Positions 43,208-54,488 of a stretch of 64,000 bases of DNA are shown in pieces. Source of the stretch: Bactericera cockerelli (lineage: Eukaryota; Arthropoda; Insecta; Hemiptera; Triozidae); NCBI GenBank assembly GCA_024516035.1, contig CM044956.1, positions 3,493,501-3,557,500 on the forward strand. Reading direction: 5' to 3'. The notes beneath the pieces were generated by a model. The model was not told the DNA's origin, searched no databases, and saw only the letters and a program-made list of their open reading frames with translations. Position 1 is the stretch's first letter; every line of letters begins with the position of its first letter. A program made the position numbers and the translations under genes.

Positions 43208-43335
43208 GGGCGAAATTAATAGACGTTTTTGTTATACCTGTGTGACGCTAAATCTCGGATTGCGTACTGTCTTATATGGGGAAAACCGACGCTAAGCAAT
43301 GACGAAGTAATCAATTTTGTCTATTAATTTCGCCC
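43208..43335 (+). mobile_element. M1 MITE copy
   Basis: TIRs GGGCGAAATTAATAGACG and the inverse TCTATTAATTTCGCCC bound about 128 bp, with CTCGGATTGCGTACTGTCTT inside. Flanks are not a clean duplication. Confidence 0.88.
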
Positions 43336-43339
43336 CTAT

Positions 43340-44880
43340 TTTTCAATACTTATTCGATAGTTTTCGACCATCAAAAGTCATTGGGTAATTTTGCAAATAT
43401 CTGTCAGGTATAATAATACGGTGTTCATTTTACAAACCAACACATTTAATGACAAAAAGCTATTACTGATACGTGTTACAATTGACACATACATAATTAC
43501 ATGCATACATTTATTTTGCATTAGACATTGTGACTACACGGGACTGGCCTAACAGTGGTGAAATGATTGAATTGACGCCCATATCTATGCATACTATGCT
43601 ATTTTAAATATTATGGATGGTCAGTATTGAGTTCTACTCAGAGTTTTACACATCTTGGATTGCGTTGTTTTTGCCCCTATTCGCGCATCCCTACCCACTC
43701 CTCCTTCTCTTGAGGATAACAAAGACGGGATTGACTCTCCAATGTTATATACCGAGATCTCATTTATTTAGAAAGATCTAAACTTGGAAACGGTGCAAAT
43801 GACCTGTTGTTAAAGCACCTAAATTAAATTAAAAAATATTATAGATACAAAAATATCCAACACAAAATGTCTGGTCTTGTTCCTATCTAACATTCTCACT
43901 TTTTTCTCTAACAATCAACCAAAAAGTATATTAGGAGCACACTCTTCTCTCATTAATTACCCATTAGGGACCCCTAAATCTCTGATCCAGACCCCTTACT
44001 TTTTCGGATCACAAACACATGACATACGATATTCCGACATATGTTCAGATGTTCACCTCAGAAGAACAAGAAAGAGGCTGTCAGAATCCGTCCAAGGGAC
44101 CCCGGATGCTGGATGCACATTAGTGAAGGGTCGTTAGTTCTTGTCCCGGGGATTCCACCTAATTTATGTTCCTTGTTGCACGCCCCACAGGAGAAAGTGA
44201 GACACGCACGATGAGGTTATAACGGAGAGGTTAGGACTGGTCAGTTAAAAGTGAAGCAATCCCAATGTCCGTCTCGATTCTCAAATGACCTATGATGTTA
44301 GAGACGTTAAAAAAAATCCCATACTATCGAAGGCATGTCTAACATCGAAGAAGGCGGGTCATTCGGTGATTAATTATTTTCCTTAATTAATATTGCTTGA
44401 TTTTTATACTCAGATCGTTCAGGTTTGGCGACACACTTTAAGGAATGCCCGCAGGAGAGACGGTTTCTCAAAGACCTATTGAGAAGACTTCAGGCCTGTC
44501 TGGGTAGAGTTTAATTGATTTTTGTGGATTTTCGTCACAATTATTTATCACGTTGTCATGTGTTTGCTTCAGGCAATAATCACGCCCTCATGTAATGTTC
44601 TTGTCAATTAAGTTTATTTTATTATCAATAGAGTGAATAAGGTCAGTAAGGTGCCTTATGTAGTCATGAAGTAACTATTCTATTGAGAGATTGTTTCTAA
44701 CACATCATGATATTTGTGTTGGAAACAAGATTTTTGTCACTATTACTGAGTCCCACTAGAACAATTCCCAATTCTTGGAGCTGAACCTCCACACTACAAG
44801 TCCTTTCTAGGTTAATAGTTTACCTTGTTAATTTCTTTCCTCTTTGCCCAACCATCGAAGACGTTTATACCCTTGGATAC
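43340..44880. other. No gene seen
   Basis: No repeat family, RNA gene or coding frame is supported. An 86-codon plus frame at 43877-44137 has no recognised features. Confidence 0.4.
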
Positions 44881-44882
44881 TT

Positions 44883-45251
44883 TAAGGGTCGAATTATGAA
44901 ACAGGATTAGGTAGACACTATCCCTTAACTTTCACCTTGACGACTGTAGAGTTGTAGAGGTCATATCTAAGCCGGGCTTTTTAGCTGTATATTATTTCTG
45001 TAGCGTGACGGAGCTGTGGCCAGCCTTCGTGGCTGAAAATCTTACTGTTGAATACCTATTGGTCAGCTAATAAAATCTAAGGGTGGAATTAATAGACGTT
45101 TTTGTAATACCTCTGTGGAGCAAAGTCTCGATTTGCGTATTGTCTTAGATTGGGAAAACCAGTGCTAAGTCATGACTTAAGAACTCGATTTTGTCTATCA
45201 ATTTCGCCCTAGGGGTCGGCTTAGATTTCCTGTTTCATAATACATCCCTAA
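44883..45251. mobile_element. M2 MITE copy with nested M1
   Basis: Element 44886-45248 has termini GGGTCGAATTATGAAACAGG and an inverted CCTGTTTCATAATACATCCC, flanked by TAA (44883-44885 and 45249-45251). A 3-bp TAA duplication again suggests PIF/Harbinger. M1 lies inside at 45081-45209. Confidence 0.82.
45081..45209 (+). mobile_element. M1 MITE nested in M2
   Basis: GGGTGGAATTAATAGACG to CTATCAATTTCGCCC, with TAATACCTCTGTGGAGC and TTGCGTATTGTCTTAG inside. Flanks TAA/TAG are nearly duplicated. Confidence 0.87.
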
Positions 45252-45577
45252 GTATTTCTTTTTCTCGATATTTTCCGAAAGAGTATAAATTATCAACAAA
45301 ACCTACAACGACAACGAGGCATCCAAGTTAATCTCCAGCTTTCTCAGCATGAACAATGAAATCCATTCAGTATCAATAAGGCATTATGTGCTGTAAATAT
45401 CCTAACGATTGAAATTAACTTCCAACACACACCCGGAGCCAAGAAGCGCAGATACGAGATAAGAAAATAAGGAAAACAATAAATTCTGTATGAGTTTCTT
45501 ATCTCGTGAAACAGGCCGATAAGTATTCCATACTGGCTGTAATGTAAAGCCGTATTTTTACTATTCTATGCAGTGTA

Positions 45578-45735
45578 CAGGGTGTGACTATTCTATGCAG
45601 TGTACTGGATATAGGAGAAAAAATTTCAGCTCAAATTCATCTGTCCATAAGGGGACATAAATTACCTCTTTATAAGAGAAACCTGGATATAAAAAATACA
45701 GGTCAAATTCACCTGTCCATAAAGGGAAATTATTT
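45578..45735. repeat. CAGGGTG junction and AGAGAAACCTGGATATA repeat
   Basis: GTGTACAGGGTGTGACTATT is followed by TATTCTATGCAGTGTAC (duplicated). Two AAATTCAYCTGTCCATAAG blocks then flank TATAAGAGAAACCTGGATAT, a phrase also found at 51617-51838 and 56855-57195. Confidence 0.55.
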
Positions 45736-45898
45736 TTGACTTAAGAACCAGGTTGATCTAGTCATTTATATTTATTTTTTCAAGATTTCTCTAAAGGTAT
45801 TGTTGTATTTGTCTTCTATCAGAAGACAAATTGAGTAAGTTTTTCACCCACAAGCATGTCTGTGAAATCATTTTCCGCCATTTTTACAACAAATTAGA

Positions 45899-46178
45899 AC
45901 CGACCACAGTAGCTTCATTGATAAGGCGCGGACTTGTAATCGGAGGTCGGTGGATCGAATCCCAAGTTCAACAAAAATTAGGGGCAGTAATTAATAGACG
46001 TTTTTGTAATACCTCTGTGGCGCTAAGTCTCGGATTGCGTACTGTCTAAGATGAAGAAAATAGATGCTTGGCTATGACTTAAGTTATCGATTTTGTCTAC
46101 TAATTTCGCCCTTAGTAAAGCGAGTTTGAGTAGCTCTGACACCACGAAAATGACTAACACAAATATGAATACTTTTAT
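45899..46178 (+). mobile_element. SINE B copy split by M1
   Basis: The head and first body part (45899-45980: CCACAGTAGCTTCATTGATA, CTTGTAATCGGAGGTCGG) and the rest (46112-46178: TTAGTAAAGCGAGTTTGAGT, CACGAAAATGACTAACAC) are separated by M1. The tail is the normal continuation of the family, which defines the insertion exactly. Confidence 0.92.
45978..46114 (+). mobile_element. M1 MITE with TTA target duplication
   Basis: Element 45981-46111 (131 bp) is flanked by TTA at 45978-45980 and 46112-46114. Removing it with one TTA rebuilds the SINE B body (AAATTAGTAAAGCGAG). This fixes the M1 boundary and a 3-bp TTA duplication, the PIF/Harbinger (Tourist-like) signature. Confidence 0.93.
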
Positions 46179-46465
46179 TTCGATTGCGATTGAAAAGTTC
46201 GAACACATGTGCTTTTGTATGTATCTTAGGAGCACCCTGTCTATACCTACTCCCTCTTATCTAATCACTCTTCAGAGGGAACAATAGCAAGGATCAAAGC
46301 GTGCAGAGCAGAAGATATCAGGATTATGCTACCTACTCCGTACTAAGAAACTATTCAGAGTTTTGTGACATTGGATTGGATATCCTCAATTGACACCTTG
46401 TCACGGATCTGTGCTGAGAATATTGTTTCTAATCATTGGAATGTTAATAACAACAGAGGTGATCT

Positions 46466-46607
46466 CGACCTCGGCAACTCGATGGTCTGAGCGCTGGACT
46501 CGTAAACTGGAGGTCGGTGGTTCGAGTCCCAAGCATAGCAAGCATTAGGAAGACTGGTTCGAGTAATTGTGGCCCCTACCTTATGCCTTGTTCAACACAA
46601 ATATTTT
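46466..46607 (+). mobile_element. SINE B-related copy, diverged subfamily
   Basis: Head CGACCTCGGCAACTCGATGG, loop CTCGTAAACTGGAGGTCGG, B box GGTTCGAGTCCC, body AAGCATAGCAAGCATTAGG, GTTCGAGTAATTGTGGCCCC, TTCAACACAAATATTTTTT. It differs consistently from the main family and resembles 56717-56848. Confidence 0.8.
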
Positions 46608-46609
46608 TT

Positions 46610-47545
46610 TGTAATTTATAATTTTGTAAATATTTGGCATCTTTATTTATTAAATAATACATAGACAGCATACAAGTAGACACATAGAAATATAGATAGT
46701 ATGGGTTCCAAGTTCTAACTTATGATAGATAATATACAATAAAAGATTGAACAAATGTGAAATTATTATTATGTGCCTATAATGTAGCCAATAATGACAT
46801 TGCCTTCTACTCACACTAAGAGATTAGAATCTCTTGTTTTGTGAGTAATCTAACTAAGGGACAGAGAAAGCACCCATGGCGATGCATGAGATTTCAACCA
46901 CTTTACGTTGGGATTGTTGCTGTAGCCAGCTTGGCTACAGCAGTCCATTCGTAAAGTAAAGTCCATTCGTACAGAATGGACCGGGTGTACCACCGGTGGT
47001 ACACAATGTCGGAGAGCCGTATTATCGCCGGTCCCACAAGAGAATTCACGAAAAACTATGCCGGTCGTCTAAGTGTTACTGAAAAAGTAGGCTCGTTCTG
47101 AACTATTTATATTTATTTCTATGTGCGATCAACCATCGTGAGAACTTGGACATTTTCTTTAAAAAAAACCATTAAAATCTTGAGAAACTGCAACCTAGTC
47201 TGGCTTTTATAATCCTCTAGTAAGACTCTTCTCCCAAATTAACGTCCCCCAGCTGTACCTTGGTTTGCTATGTTGGGGTAAAGTCGTGTGGTGTTCTCAT
47301 CAGTTTGTCTATTTTGAATATCTAAATTAGGAAGAACTATGTAGATCTTTCGAACAGCGAAGCACGATTTTTTCCCTCTGATTTCGTGTTGAGATCTTCA
47401 AAATTAGACCACTTCAGGGAGCCAACTAGCGACATCATGTTTGACATAGATTCATAGTAGCTACTGGATCAAATGCAGCTTTAATATCACCAAGTGCGCT
47501 AGTGTACGATGTTCCATGTACCAGGGCCCTAAATCATAATCATTC
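46610..47545. other. No gene seen
   Basis: A GC-richer patch at 46900-47050 contains CCACCGGTGGTAC, a short palindrome, but no frame or RNA signal. Confidence 0.4.
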
Positions 47546-47550
47546 CATAA

Positions 47551-47724
47551 GTTAATGCTCAAACCATTTTCTACCACCTAACCCTCAGAGTCTTATTATT
47601 ATGTGGTCACAAACACAAATTACGGAGGAAAAATTCATGCACTGGGTGGGATTCGAACCAACGGATCCCTAAGCTACCTGGATTACCAGAATAGCACCTT
47701 AACCACCTGACTGTCAGTGCACGG
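47551..47724 (-). mobile_element. SINE A copy
   Basis: In minus orientation it has GTGCACTGACAGTCAGGTGG, CTGGTAATCCAGGTAGCTTA, GGTTCGAATCCCACCC, GACCACATAATAATAAGACT and GGGTTAGGTGGTAGAAAATG. Confidence 0.9.
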
Positions 47725-47873
47725 TTTTACTATTACTATTATTAAAGGTGTGTATGACCATAGATGTTGAGATGCACCACTATAATCTAATAAAAGATAG
47801 ATAGACTATTATTAATGCATTTTTTACGAGTATGACTTTGTACAAAATTCTCTTGAATACCTGCTCCTGTCCT

Positions 47874-47897
47874 TCTCTCTCTCTCTCTCTCTCTCTA
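47874..47897. repeat. (CT)n microsatellite
   Basis: About eleven CT repeats. Confidence 0.85.
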
Positions 47898-48125
47898 AGT
47901 AAATATTTGCTGTCTCACTAATTGAAAGCCACCACTGGAGAGGGACACGGAACAGCTTAATTTGTTCTCCACTCTATTCCGCGTCACGACTACACGCTGG
48001 CTTCTGTTCAAATCAAACACAGAGAGGTGTAAAGGTTTGTGTACACGGAGACAACCATCACAACCAACTGGTGTTTGTTGGAAACTGCATAACAATGACT
48101 GTCTGTTGTACAAGGTGCAGTGGCA

Positions 48126-48180
48126 TCAGGCGTGGTCGGTGCTGCGGAACTGCAGCACCCAGACAAAGCTGTTTCGAGCT
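48126..48180 (+). mobile_element. M6 terminal fragment
   Basis: CAGGCGTGGTCGGTGCTGCG, then GAACTGCAGCACCCAGAC, matches the left end of 53732-54150. The right end was not found. Confidence 0.6.
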
Positions 48181-48473
48181 TATTTGCTTCTGAATATCCA
48201 TGACATCAACTAACCTCTCTATTTTAATCAGTAAAAACAGAAAAGAGAGAAATTCAAATGAACTTGAATGAGCTTCCAATTTTACTTCCTGGTCCATCTT
48301 AAAGTACACATTTTTCCATTTTACTAGTTAGTAAAAAAAATGCATGAACAGATAATAATAATAATTCCGTGTCCGTAAGATAGGTATTGATACCTAAATC
48401 ACGGTGGTGAGGGGATTATATGGACGCCCAGATCCAATGTCTAGGCTCCTTTCATGTCCATTGATACTATATT

Positions 48474-48711
48474 TGGTTTTAACGTCCTGACTTGAGGTAG
48501 ACAGGACCGGGGTTTTACCCTCCATTCGCTGGGAATCGTACCAACTACCCACATTAACCTCACCTAGCCTTGGTAGGGCCGGAATCGCCAGACTCACATG
48601 TTCGGAGGGAACAGAATTTTCTGTGCGAAAAGTCTGCTCCAACCGGGAATCGAACTCAGGATCTCTGGACTACGGGCAGTAGTCACAACCGTTACGCCAC
48701 GGAGGCTGGCT
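48474..48711 (-). mobile_element. SINE D copy (tRNA-like head, C-type core)
   Basis: The minus strand starts with a tRNA-like head: GCCTCCGTGGCGTAACGG (A box), CTGCCCGTAGTCCAGAG, GAGTTCGATTCCCGG (B box), then GCAGACTTTTCGCACAG and CCTCCGAACATGTGAG. The core follows (GGCGATTCCGGCCCTACC, TAGGTGAGGTTAATGTGGG, GCGAATGGAGGGTAAAACCC) and the end is GTCAGGACGTTAAAACC. From the core onward it is homologous to SINE C. Confidence 0.9.
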
Positions 48712-48726
48712 CATGAACAGATAAAT

Positions 48727-48813
48727 CCATACGATGGTATTCGAACCCACGCCCTGTCGGCTACCCGTCGCGTGTCTGGCAGGCAACCCCACCTAAAACA
48801 TAACCGCCTAACT
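48727..48813 (-). mobile_element. tRNA-like SINE fragment, unassigned
   Basis: The minus strand has CAGTTAGGCGGTTATG, GCCAGACACGCGACGGGTAG and B box GGGTTCGAATACC. No acceptor pairing is seen. It lies next to SINE D. Confidence 0.55.
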
Positions 48814-48814
48814 G

Positions 48815-49375
48815 TTCACTAATTGCACCTTATTTCTAACTATTCGGCCGAATGCTATGGCGAGGTTCATTAGCAAAATAAACAACGACGTCTCCTTGTG
48901 ATAGGACCACCTGGGTTTTCGGATGTGCCACTTCCTCCTTACTTCAGTTCATAGGCCCTGGGGTAGCGGTACATGCGGACTTCTAAAACTAGGATGGGTA
49001 TCTATCTATATTTATGAACAGTAATTAAAGAATATACATAATGGGTATCCATCTATTTATGAATAGTATATACGTAGGTAGGTACTTGTCATTGATGTGT
49101 GTTGATATGATATTTATATTGGTAAAGGACATAATTATGTAGAGATATTACATAATTTCTATGGGGAAGGTAAATCATATTTAGAAATACCGGTATTCAT
49201 AAGAGGACGTGGGTTCTAGGTATTCTCTAGTTTTCGGCACATATAATTACTGTTATTAATGTTTAAAACAAATAATTGTGTGTTCTTTGAGTTATCATAA
49301 TATGATAACTCAGAGAATAATATGATAAGTTAAATTGTGATATTATCACAATTTAAGTGGGTAACGCAGAATTAT
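48815..49375. other. No gene seen
   Basis: AT-rich sequence. ATGGGTATCYATCTAT repeats twice near 48993-49060. Confidence 0.4.
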
Positions 49376-49432
49376 TATAATAATAATATCGCCTTATTTA
49401 TACTGCCCGATCAGGTCTATTAGAGTCCCATA
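49376..49432 (-). mobile_element. SINE E tail fragment
   Basis: Minus strand: TGGGACTCTAATAGACC, TGATCGGGCAGTATAAATAA, GGCGATATT, matching the 3' end of 18955-19120. Confidence 0.65.
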
Positions 49433-49841
49433 AAAAGATTCAAATTTCAAACCTGTAGTCGATCAATAGCGTTCAAATTCCATTAGAAAACTAAACAAAA
49501 TCGCTCTTGACCATAGCGCAAGGTAATTCACTAGAAACTTTAGAAAGCAGACCATGACAAACCACTAGAAACGAAACAGGCGATAGGCTACAAAGGATAA
49601 CACATAGGCTAAACACCACCATCGGTTCAGCCAGAGATGAATGACCCGCCTTATTTGAAAAACAGAAGCGATCCAACACGACACGACTCTATCTCGAAGC
49701 GATCTCTAAAAGTCGAAGCAATATTAAAAGTCGAATAGCACGAGAAAGTGAAAGAAAATTCTAAATATGGTAAGTCTAAAGTTCTGTGATAACATACAGG
49801 GTGGAATTGAAGTTTAATTTAAAAAATAATATGAAACACCC

Positions 49842-50079
49842 GTGCACTGGTAGTCAAGTGTCTTAAGACGCTTGTCTGGTAATCCAGGTAACGTAGGGAT
49901 CCGTTTGTTCAAGGGATCCGTTTGTTCAAATCCCACCCAATGCATGAATTTTTTCTCATTAATTTGAGTTTGTGACCACATAATAATAAGACTCTAAGGG
50001 TTAGGTGGTAAAAAGTGCTTAACGCACTATCCTCACCCGGTGGTTACCTTCCACTAAAGAGTATGTATTATTATTATTT
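49842..50079 (+). mobile_element. SINE A copy with 17-bp internal duplication
   Basis: It runs GTGCACTGGTAGTCAAGTG, GTCTGGTAATCCAGGTAACG, then AGGGATCCGTTTGTTCA twice in tandem, CAAATCCCACCC, body and an ATTATTATTATT end. Just upstream is a lone CATACAGGGTGG (49794). Confidence 0.92.
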
Positions 50080-50081
50080 AA

Positions 50082-50868
50082 TCGGGAAAAATTGACCACA
50101 GTGAAGATACAATAAAATATTCTGTTTATCAATGGACAGGACTCCTTAGAAGTATTCCTTAGGGAGAGAGCTACAAAAATTGTAAAAAAAAAAACTAAAA
50201 TAAATATACATTATTATTACACGTCTAGCAATAAAGGTGTATTTTGGATTTAATTTTGAAATTATTTTTCTACGTAACAACTTATAATTTAACATTTAAT
50301 TGTACTAATGAAAATTTTATACTATTGACGTTGTAAGATGCCGAAAGGCTTTATTTACAATAAAATATATTCTATTCTATTCATTCACCCTGTATGTATA
50401 GCTTGTATACATATAAATAAACAAATGAAGTTCTACAACTGAATCCAAGTTAAAGAGCTTTATCCTTGCTCCGACCACACGGGATCTCGTGTTGGAATAC
50501 TATTAATAGAGTTAAGAGTCAATGGTTTGTGGTAATATTTATTAATCCCATCTATTTATAGAGTTAAATAGTGTCAATGGTTTGGGTTAGCAGCAAACAG
50601 CAAGACCTACTCTATTAAAGACTTAAATAGAGTCAATGGATTGAAGTTTAGTATTTGTACTTATTGGACGTTTAATTTAGTAGCTGTAAGTTCTAGCTTA
50701 AAACATTGTAAATTTAAATACAAAACGGTCACTCTGTCAGAACTAAATCATGGTTTGCCTTTGTTTTGTATGGAAAGGTAAATGATAGTAAAAATTGTCT
50801 GTTCTGAACAATGAAATTGTAAAGACAAAGGTGCTATTATACAGAATTAACTCTTTTCTTTTCTTTTT
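50082..50868. other. No gene seen
   Basis: GAGTTAA and GTCAATGGWTTG phrases recur three times at 50495-50645. A CACCCTGTATG half-site lies at 50388. Confidence 0.4.
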
Positions 50869-50869
50869 T

Positions 50870-51001
50870 CATATTTGTGTTAAACACATATCACAACTAC
50901 TCAAACTCGTTTTACTAAATATTTGCCTAACTTGGAACTTGAACCACCGAGCTCTAGGTTACAAATCCGCCACCTTATCGATTAAGGTACAAAGGTCAGT
51001 T
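50870..51001 (-). mobile_element. SINE B copy
   Basis: Minus strand: GTACCTTAATCGATAAGGTG, TTTGTAACCTAGAGCTCGG, GGTTCAAGTTCC, then the body with TTTAGTAAAACGAGTTTGAG and AACACAAATATG. Confidence 0.85.
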
Positions 51002-51144
51002 TAAAGGATTAACTTCCCAGCCACTTATAATCTTGTGAGATTTCTAAAGAAAGAACTTTTTCTAAAGAACTTTCAGAAAATGAAATATTTTCTTAGTGGA
51101 TGTGTCTTGTGCACCAGTTCACCACTCTGAAGCCCTCAAAACAA

Positions 51145-51250
51145 AGGTTTAACGTCGCTTTAACTGCATGGTCATATCATGACGGGGGTGTTACCCTCCA
51201 CTCGCTAGAAACTCACAAACCTGCTGCCCACGTTAACCTCACCCAGCCTG
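51145..51250 (-). mobile_element. SINE C core/tail, head missing
   Basis: Minus strand: CAGGCTGGGTGAGGTTAACG, GGGCAGCAGGTTTGTGAG, GCGAGTGGAGGGTAACACC, GACCATGCAGTTAAAGCG. Confidence 0.82.
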
Positions 51251-51616
51251 ACATAATAATAGAAATCATGAATTAACAATAATTACCTAACCTTCAAAAT
51301 ATATATATATAAGATTCTTCATATCTTTGGCTAAATGAAAATTTCTATGGCTATTTAATAATCAGACAACTCTGAAGAACGCCCTATACAAAAAATAGTA
51401 AAGGTAGTACATAAAATATTTATTAGATTCAACAACACTTGATATTGGTTAACTTGTAGGACGCAGCACTGGTGGATGTGCCAAGTACACACCTGCGCAG
51501 ATCCTCTATCTCATCTTTTGTGTTGGATTTTAGTTAGACAAGATTGGGCACAATATAGTTCCCTTCGTTTCTATTAATTATTCACAAAACTTAAAAGATC
51601 TTTTTCTTCTCCATAA

Positions 51617-51838
51617 TATACAAAGGGGAACCTGGATATAAGAGGATTCAAGGGATCAGGAATTTTTTCTCTTATATCCAGGTTTCTCTTACAAAGAGGT
51701 TATTTTACCTTGGAGAGAGGTAAGTTTGCCCTCGAATTTCTTTTCTTGTATCCAGGTTTCTCTTACAAAGAGGTTATTTTCCCTTGGAGAAAGGTAAGTT
51801 TGCCCTAGAATTTCTTTTCTTGTATCCAGGTTTGACTG
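51617..51838. repeat. 74-bp tandem repeat with ATCCAGGTTTCTCTTA motif
   Basis: TCCAGGTTTCTCTTACAAAG recurs at 51677 and 51751, and a third partial TCCAGGTTTGAC starts at 51825, giving a 74-bp period. The first part (51629) is an inverted phrase GGAACCTGGATATAAGAG. Related phrases occur at 45640-45690 and 56855-57195. Confidence 0.75.
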
Positions 51839-52024
51839 TATTGCATAGAAAAGAGAACAAAGTAATCGGATCACATCTTTCACAAGACAAGATTCTGTCT
51901 GTTGCTATGAAATTTCAGAAAATAACGTTCCGTTCGGAAATTCAAAAAATCCTTAAACGTAGGTAGGTACATAATTAAATTCATTAAACCTGTTGTATAC
52001 AGATAGGTATAGGATTAAGCACAG

Positions 52025-52092
52025 GATTAGCTCAGTGGTGAGAGTCTCGCTCACCATGCGGAAGGTTCCGGGTTCGAACCCCGGAGACGACA
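52025..52092 (+). mobile_element. tRNA-like element (pseudo-tRNA or SINE head)
   Basis: TTAGCTCAGTGGTGAGAG is a good A box and CCGGGTTCGAACCCCGG a perfect T arm. The last seven bases (AGACGAC) do not pair with the sequence where the 5' acceptor half should be, and an A run follows. I therefore treat it as retroposed tRNA-like sequence, not a functional tRNA. Confidence 0.65.
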
Positions 52093-52094
52093 AA

Positions 52095-53248
52095 AAAAAA
52101 AACTGTGTTCAAAATTTTGTTACAAATGTTTGTCCGCTTGTGTTGAATTAATTGAAACAGCTTGGAATTGAAAGGTTTTGGACTTCGACAAAAAAATTTA
52201 GAGCTCAAGAAATGTAGGTATGTTATGTAGTATGTTTATGTACCAGTACCTAGTCGTTTGAAAAATTGAGTCATGGCAGTAATTCAAGTTCATATTTTTC
52301 CGCTCACTACTTTTTTGGTGGACATATCAATAGAACTTGGACAAAAACTTACCGGTTAGTTAGGTAAGTATCCTAAATCCAAGGTGTGACGTTCAGAAAT
52401 AAACATCAATAAAATAATTGTTAATCCTTTGCACAGCACTTGGAAATATTGACACAACACTCTCAATAACACAAAATAGCACTTGCGACAACTTTCTAAT
52501 CTGGCATTTAAAATATTTAGAAACGTGATTTATATCTTAATAATATCGTATTGAACGTTATTTAAAAATTAAATATTAAACGATATTTACAAATTGGTTT
52601 AAATTTATAAAATCAAACTAAAAACCAAAGAATATTTCTTCAAAACAAAATTGATTTAAATTTAAAACTAAAATTATTGAATTATTTTTACACGATTTTT
52701 TTTTTTTTTATCGAGAAAAAATTAATATTTAAATTTTAATTAAATCAACGCTTTAATTTTTTAATGGTTAGTAATTAAACTAATATTTATATTAAATAAA
52801 GAATTTAAAACATTTACTTTGACGCATTTCCAATGTAAAATCGACCGTTCAAGGCGCACTACACTAGAGAGACTAACGACTAACGCGAAACCCGCGCTGT
52901 GTACACACATGACTAATGAAAAGAACCAATAGACCAACAGAACCAGTGGGTACCTAAAGCAAGGAAACACGTTGTAGGAGACGCCGTAGAATCGAACCAT
53001 CTGCTCGTCTGCAGGTAAGGATCAATGAGTTCCTGGCAACTCAGGACACAGGTTGGTGTGAGGATGGTTTTTTTTTGAGGGGGAAAATCTTGTAAACTTC
53101 GCCTCATCAGATCTATGTATAGTGCTGAAGGATATGCGGGACTTGCCGACAGGGTATGGTGTGTCGCCCCTCTTGAAGGGCACCCATTCTGTAGCTTCTG
53201 TTTTATGGCTACGAAATAAAAAAGGCTATGAAACACGCATCTTTAAAA
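52095..53248. other. No gene supported
   Basis: Very AT-rich from 52490 to 52800 (AAAATTAAT type). A moderately GC-rich patch (52840-53200) has only short frames. Confidence 0.4.
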
Positions 53249-53252
53249 AAAT

Positions 53253-53340
53253 AAATGCATTGGGTGGGATTCGAACCAACGGATGCCTATACTACCTGGA
53301 TTACCAGACTAACGCCTTAACCACTTGACTACCAATGCAC
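53253..53340 (-). mobile_element. SINE A head, truncated
   Basis: Minus strand: GTGCATTGGTAGTCAAGTGG, GTTAGTCTGGTAATCCAGG, GGTTCGAATCCCACCC, AATGCATTTATTTTT. The body is absent. Confidence 0.87.
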
Positions 53341-53572
53341 TTGTCGTCTAGCTGTCAGAGTTGGTCGGATGGATTCCGATTGCAAATTCTACCAGATAGC
53401 GATTCTAACATCTGGTGAAAATCATACAACTATCAAGGTTACCGCATTGATAGCAAGTGGTCAAACTACCAGGGAGTATTAGGTATTCTGGAATCTTACC
53501 AATGTTGGACCAATTACAATAATTACACAATGCTAAACTTCCCTGATACTAGGCGCGGCCTGGTATCTAATA

Positions 53573-53716
53573 CCGACCTCAGAAGCTTGATCGATAAGGC
53601 GGCGGACTTGTAACCTGGAGGTCGGTGGTTCAAGTCCCGGTTTCAGCGTAGATTTGGTAAAGCGAGTCTGAGTAGTTGTGTGATCACGAAAGTGATTCAC
53701 ACAAATATGATAACTT
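53573..53716 (+). mobile_element. SINE B copy, close to consensus
   Basis: CCGACCTCAGAAGCTTGATC, GGACTTGTAACCTGGAGG, GGTTCAAGTCCCGG, TTTCAGCGTAGATTTGGTAA, GATCACGAAAGTGATTCACA and a T run. It lies between two CTAGGCGCGGCC sites (53549 and 53731). Confidence 0.92.
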
Positions 53717-53731
53717 TTTTAAACTTTTTAC

Positions 53732-54150
53732 TAGGCGCGGCCAGTGCTAGGAAGTTGCGGAACTGCAGCACACCCAGACGAAAAGGGAAAAAGAGTAATT
53801 TTTCAAGTTCTAGCTCTTACACTGAGAAAATCATTATACATTTTTAGAATAATACATTTATAATTAAAGTGATAGGCATGGTAAACAAACTCAAACTCTT
53901 TTAGAGTACTAAAAGAGTGACTTTTTTAGAGTACTAAAAGAGTGACTTTTTTAATCCCATTTTTTTTTTATATAATTATATTAAGAATATAACATTGTTT
54001 CAAAAATTCTCAGAACTATAAATTGAAACAACAATACCAATGTTCACATTAAAATAAAATAATTAAGAACTTAAAACTATTTAAGTTAAATATTAGTCCA
54101 GTTCATGTGGTAGCACCCCCAAAACATTTCCTACCGGCCGCACCTGCCTG
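53732..54150. mobile_element. M6 MITE copy
   Basis: The left end is TAGGCGCGGCCAGTGC with GAACTGCAGCACACCCAG. The right end is CTACCGGCCGCACCTGCCTG, the inverse of CAGGC-type termini. GTACTAAAAGAGTGACTTTT is tandemly repeated inside (53905-53955). The target duplication is unclear. Confidence 0.65.
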
Positions 54151-54444
54151 ATACATAATTATTTGCATTCCCTATGTATGTACATACATATCTAAGACAT
54201 TCTTAGATCTTGTGCTATCACATAATTATGGAACAATCTTCTATACATTTTCCCCGATACATATCTCAGGTCTTGTGCTATCATGTCCAATGTAATTAGA
54301 GCAGAATCTTGGAAGATCTAGATCTAGAGGACAACACAGCTGCAATTAGTGGTGCAGATTCTATAAACTTGTTATTAAATACATAGGAATGAAGGAACTA
54401 AAATGCAACCTGGTTGGTCAAAGGTCACATATATTTTTTTTTTT

Positions 54445-54483
54445 TTTTAATTTGGTTTTAATGTCACTTTCCTACGATTTCAG
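54445..54483 (-). mobile_element. SINE C 3' end fragment
   Basis: GGTTTTAATGTCACTTTC next to a T run resembles the C-family 3' end; the rest is missing. Confidence 0.45.
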
Positions 54484-54488
54484 GGTGT

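Noticed and set aside
52025..52092. Candidate functional tRNA gene
   Set aside because: A good T arm and A box, but no acceptor-stem pairing and an A run directly after; treated as tRNA-like retroposed DNA.
53000..53240. Possible exon with donor-like CTGCAGGTAAGGAT at 53010
   Set aside because: Frames around it are short, no convincing acceptor pairs with it, and a SINE A copy follows directly.
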